A stretch of 64,000 nucleotides of DNA from Saccharothrix sp. S26. GTDB lineage: Bacteria > Actinomycetota > Actinomycetes > Mycobacteriales > Pseudonocardiaceae. Below the pieces are notes generated by a model. That model did not search any database, was not told the origin of the DNA, and saw nothing but the letters and a program-made list of their open reading frames with translations. The DNA is taken from assembly GCF_021390395.1 (NCBI RefSeq), contig NZ_JAJUWT010000032.1, positions 28,590-92,589 of the forward strand, given 5' to 3'. Positions 8,325 through 17,445 of this stretch are shown piece by piece. Every line of letters starts with the position of its first letter. Position 1 is the first letter of the stretch. The position numbers and the translations under genes are program-made.

Positions 8325-9449
8325 GTAGACCGGGCGGCGGCCGATGCGGGTCAGCGCCACGGTCGCCTCGGTGGAGCCCGAGAGCTTCAGCCTCGGCCGC
8401 AGCGCGTTCGGGTCCACGTCCAGGCCGCGCACGAGGATCTCCAGGCGGCCCACGTCGTGCGAACGCAGCACGGACCGCAGCGCCTTCTCGCTGTAGTGAC
8501 CGTGCTCCACCACCCGGAACGCCCGCACGCCCGGCGGCGGTGTGGGGCCGGTCAGGTAGGCGATCCGCTCGTCGAGCTGCACGAGGCCGTGCCGGGCCGC
8601 GTAGTGCCGCACCAGCCCGGCCCGCACGACCGCGCCGTCCGGGTCGACCAGCCACTCGGCCGGCTCGCCGACGCCGCAGTCGTCCGGCTCGGCGGAGGTG
8701 ATCGTCCACTCCGGACCGCCCGACCGCAGCACGGTCGCCCGGCGCGCCACACCGGGCGTGGCCAGGCCCCTGGTCCACAGGCACGCCTCGCGCACCTGGC
8801 CGTCCAGCGACACCACCTCGACCTCGTCCGCCCACGGCGCGACCGCGAAGTCCACGCCCGGCGCGCACTTCACGGCCAGGTCACGTGCCGCGTAGGCCGA
8901 CGCCAGCTCGTCCAGCGGCGGCGCGAAGTCCGACGGACGCCACGTGCGCCGCCCGCTCGCGTCCCGCCGGGCCGGGTCGGCCAGCACCGCCGTGCCGCGT
9001 GACACCGGCCGCAACGCGTCCGCCCGCACCAACGGCACCGCGTCACCCAGGTTGTGCCGCGCCATCGCCAGCCGCACCGGGTCGAGGTCCGAGCCGACCG
9101 AGCCCTCCGGCAACGCCGCCAGGTCCGCGCCGATCGAACACGTCACGTCGTGCGCGGGCCCGGTGAACCGGCGCGCCCGGTGCGCCGCGACCGGGTGCGC
9201 GGTCGCCTGCTGCACCGCGTCCGAGGTGAACAGCCCGTCGGTGAACGAGACCTTGCCCGCCGCCTTGCGCCGCAACAGCAGCGTCTCCAGCACGGCCGCG
9301 AAGCGGGTCGGCGCGACCTGCTTGGCCCGGTTCACGTCGGCCAGCCGTGACGCGGGCGTCAACGGCAGGTCGGCCAGCGCCGACAACGCGGCGCACCCGG
9401 CGTCCGACCGCAGGTACACCACGTCGTCGAGGCTGAACTCGTAGGCCAC
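8298..9449 (-). CDS. THUMP-like domain class I methyltransferase (Rv3037c-like)
   Basis: 383 residues. The N-terminus SLDDVVYLRSDAGCAAL resembles mycobacterial Rv3037c. A methyltransferase core (CSIGADLAALP, then GSDLDPVRLAMARHN, then VLADPARRD) follows, and the C-terminus carries a THUMP-like module (RLEILVRGLDVDPNALR, then LTRIGRRPVYLL). The family has been proposed both for RNA modification and, through its locus, for methylglucose lipopolysaccharide; the fold favours RNA or a nucleotide-like substrate, so I leave this open. Its GTG shares one base with the upstream TAG, placing it last in a tightly coupled operon ABC ATPase-echA-methyltransferase-this gene. Confidence 0.8.
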   Translation of the reverse strand: MAYEFSLDDVVYLRSDAGCAALSALADLPLTPASRLADVNRAKQVAPTRFAAVLETLLLRRKAAGKVSFTDGLFTSDAVQQATAHPVAAHRARRFTGPAHDVTCSIGADLAALPEGSVGSDLDPVRLAMARHNLGDAVPLVRADALRPVSRGTAVLADPARRDASGRRTWRPSDFAPPLDELASAYAARDLAVKCAPGVDFAVAPWADEVEVVSLDGQVREACLWTRGLATPGVARRATVLRSGGPEWTITSAEPDDCGVGEPAEWLVDPDGAVVRAGLVRHYAARHGLVQLDERIAYLTGPTPPPGVRAFRVVEHGHYSEKALRSVLRSHDVGRLEILVRGLDVDPNALRPRLKLSGSTEATVALTRIGRRPVYLLAHAERT

Positions 9450-10402
9450 TAGACCGGCTTGCGACCCGTCACGGAGACGTTGTAGAACACCTCGCGCGGC
9501 AGCACCTTGGCCAGCACGTTCTCGTCCACCCAGGACAGCCGCTGCCAGGTCCGGTAGGCGAACATCGCCCACCCGAAGCCCAGCTTCTCGCGCGGCACGG
9601 CGGCCTCGAACGTGCGCACCGGCCAGCCGAACAACGCCGCCGACAGCTCCTCGGTCACCGCGCGCACGTCGACCGCGCCCGCGCCCCGGGCCGTGCGCTC
9701 CAGGTCGGACGGGTCGAACGTGTGCAGGTCCACCACCGCCTCCAGCGCGGCGGCCCGGGAGGACTCGTCCAGCTCCTCCTGCGGCCTGCGCCAGTCGTTC
9801 AGCGGCGCGAGCTTGGTCACGTTCGTGGTCAGCCACCACGTCAGTTGGCCGAGCTTGCGGGCGTAGAAGTTGCCGACGTTGGTCGGGTCGCCCGCGAACA
9901 CGAACTTGCCGCCCGGCTTGAGCACCCGCAGCACCTCGCGCATCGCGGCGGGCACGTCCGGGATGTGGTGCAGCACCGCGTGCCCCACGACCAGGTCGAA
10001 CGTGTCGTCGTCGTACGGGATGCGCTCGGCGTCGGCCACCCGGCCGTCCACCGGCAGGTCCAACTGCTTGGCGTTGCGCAACGCCACCTCGACCATGCCC
10101 GGCGACAGGTCGGTCACCGAGCCGCGCTCGATCACGCCGCCCTGCATCAGGTTGAGCAGGAAGAACCCGGTGCCGCAGCCCAGCTCCAACGCGTGCCCGT
10201 GCGGCCCGACCTCACCCGCGACCGCCCGGAACCGGTCCTTGGCGTAGGTGATGCAGCGCTCGTCGTACGAGATCGACCACTTCTCGTCGTACGTGCCGGC
10301 TTCCCAGTCGTGGTAGAGCACGTTCGCGAGCTTGGGGTCGGCGTACGCCGCCTCGATCTCCTCGGCGGTGGCGTGCGGGTTGGGCTTGGGATCAACGGCC
10401 AC
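9449..10402 (-). CDS. SAM-dependent methyltransferase (Rv3038c-like)
   Basis: 317 residues, with motif I HALELGCGTGFFLLNL near residues 71-86, acidic loop VTDLSPGMVEVA, and HAVLHHIPDVPAAM/VLKPGGKFVFAG typical of UbiE/Coq5-like small-molecule methyltransferases. The N-terminal segment ADPKLANVLYHDWEAGTYDEKW and a long C-terminal helical extension are characteristic of this actinobacterial subgroup, found next to echA17 in mycobacteria. The substrate is unknown. The GTG start overlaps the enoyl-CoA hydratase stop by 11 bp, implying translational coupling. Confidence 0.84.
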   Translation of the reverse strand: MAVDPKPNPHATAEEIEAAYADPKLANVLYHDWEAGTYDEKWSISYDERCITYAKDRFRAVAGEVGPHGHALELGCGTGFFLLNLMQGGVIERGSVTDLSPGMVEVALRNAKQLDLPVDGRVADAERIPYDDDTFDLVVGHAVLHHIPDVPAAMREVLRVLKPGGKFVFAGDPTNVGNFYARKLGQLTWWLTTNVTKLAPLNDWRRPQEELDESSRAAALEAVVDLHTFDPSDLERTARGAGAVDVRAVTEELSAALFGWPVRTFEAAVPREKLGFGWAMFAYRTWQRLSWVDENVLAKVLPREVFYNVSVTGRKPV

Positions 10403-11171
10403 TGAACTTCGCCTTCCCCGGGCCGTTCTCGATGAACGACGCCATGCCGGTCTTCTGGTCCTCGGTGGCGAACATCGCGGCGAACAGCTGGCTCTCCAGC
10501 TTCAGCCCGCTGCCCAGGTCGGTGTCCAGCCCGCCGTCGATCGCGGCCTTCGCGGCGGCGTAGGCGCGCACCGGGCCGTTCACGAACTGGCCTGCCCACC
10601 GCTTGGCCGCCTCGAACACGTCGTCCGGGGCCACGACCTCGTCCACCATGCCGATCCGCAACGCCTCCTCGGCGCCGACGAACCGGCCGGTGTAGATCAG
10701 GTCCTTGGCGCGCGACGGCCCGATCAGCCGCGGCAGGCGCTGCGTGCCGCCCATGCCGGGGATGACGCCGAGCAGGATCTCCGGCTGGCCGACCTTGGCG
10801 TTGTCGCCCGCGATCCGCCGGTCCGCGCACAGCGCCAGCTCGAACCCGCCACCCAGGGCGTAGCCGGTGATGGCGGCCACGGTCGGCTTGGGGATCTCCT
10901 CCACCGCGCGCAACGCCGAGGTGAACGCGCCCGCGCGGGCCGCCATCTCGGCGTAGGACAGCTCGGCCATCTCCTTGATGTCCGCGCCGGCCGCGAACAC
11001 CTTCGGACCGCCGTACACGATCACCGAGTAGACGTCGGCCCGGTCGGCCGCCTCCAGCGCGGCGGACCGGATCTCCTCCTGGACCTGCCGGTTGAGCGCG
11101 TTCATCGGCGGGCGGTCCAGCCGGATGGTGCCGATCCCGTCCTCGACTTCGAGCCTCACGAACTCAGCCAC
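10392..11171 (-). CDS. Enoyl-CoA hydratase/isomerase (EchA17-like)
   Basis: 259-residue crotonase-fold protein. The oxyanion loop GYALGGGFELALCADRRIA and the AKVGQPEILLGVIPGMGGTQ segment, with Glu at the catalytic GQPE position, are present, so a hydratase on short enoyl-CoA thioesters is likely. The GTG at 11171 is chosen because GAGGAGG lies at ideal spacing upstream; further upstream GTG codons lack this. It sits 37 bases downstream of the ABC ATPase in the same operon. Mycobacteria carry a MutT-type gene between these two (Rv3040c); it is absent here. Confidence 0.87.
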   Translation of the reverse strand: MAEFVRLEVEDGIGTIRLDRPPMNALNRQVQEEIRSAALEAADRADVYSVIVYGGPKVFAAGADIKEMAELSYAEMAARAGAFTSALRAVEEIPKPTVAAITGYALGGGFELALCADRRIAGDNAKVGQPEILLGVIPGMGGTQRLPRLIGPSRAKDLIYTGRFVGAEEALRIGMVDEVVAPDDVFEAAKRWAGQFVNGPVRAYAAAKAAIDGGLDTDLGSGLKLESQLFAAMFATEDQKTGMASFIENGPGKAKFSGR

Positions 11172-11208
11172 GCGGTCCTCCTCGACCTCCGTCGGTGCGC
11201 CTCGCAGG

Positions 11209-12012
11209 TTACCCCTCGGTAGTTTTGCGCCGGGCGAAGTACCTGTCACCCGACCGCTGGAGCTCCAACGGCTGGTCGAACGTCTTCGACAGGTTCTCCT
11301 CGGTCAGCACGTCGTCCAGCAGGCCCTGCGCCACGATGCCGCCGTCACGCAGCAGCAGCGCGTGCGTGAAGCCGGGCGGGATCTCCTCCACGTGGTGCGT
11401 GACCAGCACCGTCGCCGGCGCGTCCGGGTCCAGCGCGAGCTCGGACAGCCGCGCCACCAGATCCTCCCGGCCACCCAGGTCCAGGCCCGCCGCGGGCTCG
11501 TCCAGCAGCAGCATCTCCGGGTCGGTCATCAACGCCCGCGAGATCAACGTGCGCTTGCGCTCACCCTCCGACAGCGTGCCGTAGGTGCGGTCGGCCAGGT
11601 GCTCGATGCCCATCGCGGCCAGCAGCTCCCGGGCGCGGGCGGTGTCGAGCTGGTCGTACTCCTCGCGCCACCGGCCCAGCACCGCGTACCCGGCGCTGAC
11701 CACCAGGTCGACCACCTTCTCGTCGGGCGGGATCCGGCCGCTCAACGCCGCCGAGCACAGCCCGATGCGGGGCCGCAGCTCGAACACGTCGGTCTTGCCG
11801 ATCCGCTCGCCGAGCAGGTGCACCTTGCCCCTGGTCGGGTGCAGCTCGGCGCTCGCCAGCCTGAGCAACGTGGTCTTGCCGGCCCCGTTCGGACCGAGCA
11901 CGACCCAGCGCTCGTCCAGCTCCACGCTCCAGTCGACGTCCCCGACCAGCGTGGTCTTGCCACGTCGAACCGAAACACCCTGCATGTGGATGACCAGATC
12001 TTCGTTTTCCAC
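11209..12012 (-). CDS. ABC-type ATP-binding protein (Rv3041c-like)
   Basis: 267 residues. Walker A GPNGAGKTT near residues 40-48, the signature LSEGERKR near 146-153 (a variant of LSGGQ), Walker B MLLLDEP and an H-loop TVLVTHHVEE are all present, so the ATPase should be active. No membrane subunit is adjacent. The downstream genes are an enoyl-CoA hydratase and methyltransferases, the same arrangement as around Rv3041c, but the transported molecule, if any, is unknown. A GAGGGCAGG Shine-Dalgarno-like stretch supports the GTG at 12012. Confidence 0.85.
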   Translation of the reverse strand: MENEDLVIHMQGVSVRRGKTTLVGDVDWSVELDERWVVLGPNGAGKTTLLRLASAELHPTRGKVHLLGERIGKTDVFELRPRIGLCSAALSGRIPPDEKVVDLVVSAGYAVLGRWREEYDQLDTARARELLAAMGIEHLADRTYGTLSEGERKRTLISRALMTDPEMLLLDEPAAGLDLGGREDLVARLSELALDPDAPATVLVTHHVEEIPPGFTHALLLRDGGIVAQGLLDDVLTEENLSKTFDQPLELQRSGDRYFARRKTTEG

Positions 12013-12161
12013 GCCTGCCCTCGCCCCGTCGATGCATCGCCACCGCCATTGTTCTGCACCCGCTCCCGCGCGGGGTCCGGTGGGGGGAGGTAGGGACGGG
12101 AGCGGTGAACCTCACCGCGCTCATGCCCACACCGGGCGCGTGTGCTGGAAAGATCGGACGC

Positions 12162-14270
<2,109 letters not shown>

Positions 14271-14352
14271 GGTTGTGTCGGGGCCCGACTGCCTCCGGGC
14301 CCGACGCAATCCTGCCTGGTGAGAGCCCCGCACGCGGGTCGTGGATCCGTGG

Positions 14353-14358
14353 CACGAT
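14353..14358 (+). promoter_or_regulatory. Leaderless -10 element of the cysteine-leader transcript
   Basis: CACGAT lies six bases before the leader-peptide GTG at 14365, matching the leaderless geometry seen at other genes here. No convincing -35 is visible. Confidence 0.45.
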
Positions 14359-14364
14359 GCGGGC

Positions 14365-14472
14365 GTGGCCCGTCCGTTGCTGACCTGGTGCGACCGCACG
14401 ATCGACCTCCTGCTGGTGGCGTCGTGCGGGTGTAGCCGGACGCGACGCGGCCGGTCCCGCCGCACGGGCTGA
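14365..14472 (+). CDS. Short leader peptide with cysteine codons upstream of cysteine dioxygenase
   Basis: 35 codons from a GTG without Shine-Dalgarno (MARPLLTWCDRTIDLLLV..., ending Arg-rich). Cys codons stand at positions 9, 21 and 23; the last two form a Cys-Gly-Cys cluster (14425-14433). The N-terminal pattern PLLT-x(3-4)-R-x-IDL resembles the leaderless putative leader peptides found upstream of sulfur genes in actinomycetes, where ribosome speed over Cys codons reports cysteinyl-tRNA supply. It ends 59 bases before cysteine dioxygenase. A 12-bp hairpin begins six bases after the last Cys codon. The regulatory role is inferred from this arrangement. Confidence 0.65.
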   Translation: MARPLLTWCDRTIDLLLVASCGCSRTRRGRSRRTG

Positions 14473-14486
14473 CCCCGCGTCGCGTC
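14439..14486 (+). promoter_or_regulatory. Attenuator-like hairpin overlapping the end of the leader peptide
   Basis: GACGCGACGCGG (14439-14450) pairs perfectly with CCGCGTCGCGTC (14475-14486) across a 24-base loop. The left arm is inside the leader ORF just after its Cys-Gly-Cys codons, and the right arm begins three bases after its stop (14470-14472), so ribosome position would control folding. There is no U-tract, so termination, if any, might be Rho-dependent. Confidence 0.55.
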
Positions 14487-14531
14487 TGATCGCTACCCCG
14501 CCCGATCCCGTAGCCATCAGGAGCGACCGAA

Positions 14532-15110
14532 GTGACCGCGACGATCGCGCGCGCCGACCTGCACCCGAAGCTGGACGTGCCGTTCCTGCGCGACATCATC
14601 CACCCGGACCGCGAGCTGTGGACGCCGCGCGAGCTGCGCGAACTGACCTCCACCGTGGCCGCCGAGCTGACCACCCCGTTGCTGGAGATCCTCCGGTACG
14701 ACCCCGACCAGCGCTGGTGGGCGCGGCTCGGGCTGACCGAGGGCGTCGAGCTGTGGTTGCTGAGCTGGCTGCCCGGCCAGGGCACCGAGCCGCACGACCA
14801 CGGCGGCGCGGCCGGCTCGTTCACCGTGCTGACGGGTGAGCTGGCCGAGGACTACCGCTACCCCGGTGGGCCGATCCGCAGCGCGGCGCGGCCCGTGGGC
14901 AGCGTCCTCGGGTTCGGCGCCGGGCGTGCGCACCAGGTGGTGAACCGCGGCGAGGTGGGTGCGGCGAGCGTGCACGCCTACTCGCCGCCGTTGGTGCCGA
15001 CGCGGGAGTACCCGAGCCTCGCCGACATCCCGCACGAGATCCCGCCGTTGCCCGCCCTGCGGCTGCCGTTGGAGCAGCTGCGCGTTCTGGCCGACCAGGA
15101 GGGCCCGTGA
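14532..15110 (+). CDS. Cysteine dioxygenase family protein
   Basis: 192-residue single-domain cupin. HDHGGAAGSFTVLTGELAE carries the first two iron-binding His residues and GRAHQVVN the third. Bacterial members oxidise L-cysteine to cysteine sulfinate with O2 and Fe(II). The PHDHGG cupin motif supports a thiol dioxygenase; another thiol substrate such as mercaptopropionate cannot be excluded. CAGGAG precedes the GTG. It overlaps the rhodanese gene by 4 bp (GTGA), so the two are co-translated, pairing cysteine catabolism with sulfur transfer. The upstream Cys-containing leader suggests control by cysteine supply. Confidence 0.86.
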   Translation: MTATIARADLHPKLDVPFLRDIIHPDRELWTPRELRELTSTVAAELTTPLLEILRYDPDQRWWARLGLTEGVELWLLSWLPGQGTEPHDHGGAAGSFTVLTGELAEDYRYPGGPIRSAARPVGSVLGFGAGRAHQVVNRGEVGAASVHAYSPPLVPTREYPSLADIPHEIPPLPALRLPLEQLRVLADQEGP

Positions 15111-15493
15111 GTGCCGAGCAGTTGCTGGAGGAAGCGCGGCGGTCGTTGAGCCGGGTGTCGCCGCAGGAGCTGGCCGGGTTGTCGGACGTGCTGGTGGTCG
15201 ACATCCGGCCGCACCACAACCGTGCCGCGGAGGGTGAGATCCCCGGCTCGATCCCGGTGGAGCGGATCGTGCTGGAGTGGCGGCTGGACCCGAACGGCGA
15301 GCACCGCATCCCCGGGTTCACCGCCGACACCACCGTGGTCGTGCTGTGCAACGAGGGTTACGCGTCCAGCCTGGCCGCCCGCGACCTGCAACGGGTGGGC
15401 CTGCCGCGGGCGACGGACCTGGTCGGCGGCTTCCGCGGCTACGCCGCCGCCGGCCTGCCCGTGCGGCCCGGTGCCACCCAGGCCGTGACCTGA
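15107..15493 (+). CDS. Rhodanese-like sulfurtransferase
   Basis: 128 residues, one rhodanese domain: LVVDIRPHHNRAAEGEIPGSIPV (CH2-A region) and the active-site loop LCNEGYASS with the catalytic Cys near residue 82, then DLVGGFRGYAAAGLPV. The Cys is intact, so persulfide transfer is possible. It is coupled to the cysteine dioxygenase and probably handles sulfur from cysteine degradation. The stop codon TGA lies within the first module of a palindromic repeat element, so that element may have fused to the 3' end of the gene. Confidence 0.88.
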   Translation: MSAEQLLEEARRSLSRVSPQELAGLSDVLVVDIRPHHNRAAEGEIPGSIPVERIVLEWRLDPNGEHRIPGFTADTTVVVLCNEGYASSLAARDLQRVGLPRATDLVGGFRGYAAAGLPVRPGATQAVT

Positions 15494-15612
15494 ACGTCGA
15501 ACTCGGGGTACCTGAACGTAGGACACACGCGTTCCGAACGTAGGACTCGCGCGAGAGTCCTACGTTCAGGCCGCGAGAGTCCTACGTTCAGGACCGGTGA
15601 GTTCGACGTTGG
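15490..15612. repeat. Palindromic repeat element A (modules around GAACGTAGGAC)
   Basis: About 123 bases built from inverted copies of one module. Direct copies: CTGAACGTAGGAC at 15512-15524 and GAACGTAGGACTC at 15536-15548. Inverted copies: GAGTCCTACGTTC at 15555-15567 and GTCCTACGTTCAG at 15579-15591. The outer arms AACGTCGAACTC (15493-15504) and GAGTTCGACGTT (15600-15611) are exact complements. The centre alone makes a 13-bp hairpin with a 6-base loop. The same module recurs at 40398-40562. No transposase, no U-tract. Confidence 0.85.
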
Positions 15613-15646
15613 GAACCGGGCGGCCGGCGGTAGCGTCTCCAGGTCC

Positions 15647-16771
15647 GTGTGGAAAGTGCTGACCGGGCTGGCCCTGGTCGTCCTCGTGGTCTGGCGGCCG
15701 GGTGTCGCGACGTTCGGCGGTGCGGTGTTCGGCACGTGGGCCGTGCACGCCGTGCTGCAACTCGGGTTGCTGGTCGGCGCGCTGGTGTTCCGGGTGCGGG
15801 TGTCGCTGGTCGAGATCGGCGTCGGCGGCGAGGTGCGCACGTGGACCAAGCCGCACCTGCGGGTGGTGTGGCGGACGGTCCCGCTGCTGATCTCGCTCGG
15901 CCTCACGTCGATCAAGGCCCCGGTGCGCCGTCGGCTCGCGCTCACCGGCTTCACTTCGGTGGCGCTGTGCGCGGCGGTCGTGGCGGCGGTCTGGTCGGGC
16001 GCGCTGCTCTGGTCGGACGCCGACCGGCCGTTCCTGCGCGGTGTCGCCGTCGCGGGCACGGCGGTGCTGCTCAACGGCCTGTGGCCGCGACGCGGCGCGG
16101 GCACGACCTCGCCGGGCTGGTTCCTGTTCACCCTGCCCCGCCTGTCCGGCCGCACGGCGGCCGAGTACGAGGCGACCCCGCTGGTCAACGAGGTGTCCGA
16201 CGCGCTCGCCGTGGGCGACCTCGACCGGGCCGAGGCGATCGCCGACGAGCTGGTCGAACGCCACCCCACGCTGCTGGTCGCGGTCGGCGCGCGGACCTCC
16301 GTGCTGACCCTGCGCGCCAAGTACGCCGAAGCGCTGCACGCGGTCAGCGGCCTGATGGGCCGCACGGACCTGGAACCGCGGGACATGGCGTTCGTGCTGG
16401 CCGCGATGGCCAGCTCCACCGCCAACGCGGTCGAGGGCGGCCAACTGCCCGCCGACGTCGGCGTGCCCGCGGCCAGGCGGGCGACGGACGGCGCGATCCA
16501 GTTCGGCTACCCGCGCTACCGCTGCACGGGCACGCTGGCGCAACTGGCCCTGATCGAGGACGACCACGCCACCGCGCTCGCCCTGGCCAGGCAGGCGAAG
16601 GCGACCAGCGAGAGCGGGCTGGCCCGCGCCGACGCCCTGGCCACGATCGCCCGCGCGCAGATGGCCGCCGGTGACAACGCGGCGGCCCGCGCGACCCTGG
16701 TCGAGGCGCGGGAACTCGCGGGCTGGATGCCCCGGGTCGCGGAAACCACGGCCCGGCTCACCATTTCCTGA
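15647..16771 (+). CDS. Multi-pass membrane protein with cytoplasmic helical-repeat tail, function unknown
   Basis: 374 residues. Roughly five hydrophobic segments lie in the first 150 residues (for example LTGLALVVLVVW, HAVLQLGLLVGALVF, ALCAAVVAAVWSGALLW and GVAVAGTAVLLNGLW), followed by an Ala/Leu-rich helical region from about residue 175 that reads like TPR or similar helical hairpins. I do not recognise the family. The GTG at 15647 is the first start after repeat element A; a TAGCGT at 15630-15635 is a possible -10. Next genes on both sides are unrelated, so context gives no clue. Confidence 0.6.
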   Translation: MWKVLTGLALVVLVVWRPGVATFGGAVFGTWAVHAVLQLGLLVGALVFRVRVSLVEIGVGGEVRTWTKPHLRVVWRTVPLLISLGLTSIKAPVRRRLALTGFTSVALCAAVVAAVWSGALLWSDADRPFLRGVAVAGTAVLLNGLWPRRGAGTTSPGWFLFTLPRLSGRTAAEYEATPLVNEVSDALAVGDLDRAEAIADELVERHPTLLVAVGARTSVLTLRAKYAEALHAVSGLMGRTDLEPRDMAFVLAAMASSTANAVEGGQLPADVGVPAARRATDGAIQFGYPRYRCTGTLAQLALIEDDHATALALARQAKATSESGLARADALATIARAQMAAGDNAAARATLVEARELAGWMPRVAETTARLTIS

Positions 16772-16783
16772 CCCGCGCCGGAA

Positions 16784-17302
16784 TTACGCCGGCGGGTTCG
16801 GCAGAGTCGGCATTCCGCCGGGCGGCGCGGGCAGGCCGCACGTCGACACGGTGTCGTTCACCGTCTTCAACCAGTTCTGCACTTCGCCGCGCAGCTTCCC
16901 CGCGTCGGGCGCGACCGCACCGGGCACGATCTTGCTCAGCACGCTGAACAGCCCGGCGAACGTCGCCATGGACCGGGACAGGCACAGCTCGGGCCCCCGC
17001 GGCTCGACGTCCGGCGACCGGACCTCCGCGGGCGCGCTCATCGGGGGCGTGGGCAGGCACTTCGCCGCCGTCAGCCCCACCAGCACCCGCAGCGAATCAC
17101 CCAGCGGCACGACGGCCTTGTCGGGTGTGGGCGGCTTCGCGGCCAACGGCTCGACGGCCGCCTTCAGCGTCGTCGCGAGCTGGTCCACCAGCCCCGCGCA
17201 CGCGGCCGGGGGTTCCGCCTGCCGCTGCGCCGACGCGGCCGGGATCACGGCCACGGCGAGCACCACGGCGAGCACCGAGCCGAACGTCACGAATGTCCTC
17301 AC
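16784..17302 (-). CDS. Small secreted protein with four cysteines, unknown function
   Basis: 172 residues. The N-terminus is a clear signal peptide (FVTFGSVLAVVLAVAVIP then ASA, cleavage expected near residue 24). The mature part is helical and Pro-rich with four Cys spread through it, enough for two disulfides, and a Pro/Gly-rich C-terminus. The GTG at 17302 is supported by TACGCT six bases upstream on the minus strand (17309-17314). It is convergent with the membrane-protein gene at 12 bp spacing. Family not recognised. Confidence 0.65.
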   Translation of the reverse strand: MRTFVTFGSVLAVVLAVAVIPAASAQRQAEPPAACAGLVDQLATTLKAAVEPLAAKPPTPDKAVVPLGDSLRVLVGLTAAKCLPTPPMSAPAEVRSPDVEPRGPELCLSRSMATFAGLFSVLSKIVPGAVAPDAGKLRGEVQNWLKTVNDTVSTCGLPAPPGGMPTLPNPPA

Positions 17303-17308
17303 GCCGAA

Positions 17309-17314
17309 AGCGTA
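17309..17314 (-). promoter_or_regulatory. Leaderless -10 of the secreted-protein gene
   Basis: TACGCT on the minus strand, exactly six bases before the GTG at 17302. Confidence 0.45.
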
Positions 17315-17399
17315 AGCGCGGAAACGCCGCTCTCTCACGGCGAACAACGCCAGTTCACCCGACCGAAGAAACCGTGTGCGAAAGCGTGAAAATCCGGGA

Positions 17400-17436
17400 A
17401 TCAGATGACCGCCGGTCACGCCGACGGTCATCTGAT
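17400..17436 (-). terminator. Stem-loop terminator of glgP
   Basis: A 12-bp perfect stem (17400-17411 with 17425-17436, loop 13 bases) starts 9 bases after the glgP stop; on the minus strand it is followed by a short T run (GATTTTC). Confidence 0.6.
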
Positions 17437-17445
17437 CGAGCGGTG

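Noticed and set aside
12105..12161. Longer GTG start for GlgX
   Set aside because: The extra 19 residues do not resemble GlgX N-termini, and the ATG at 12162 gives the expected CBM48 start.
15490..15612. Repeat element A as a CRISPR array
   Set aside because: Units are inverted relative to each other, spacers are 5-10 bases or absent, and no cas gene is present.
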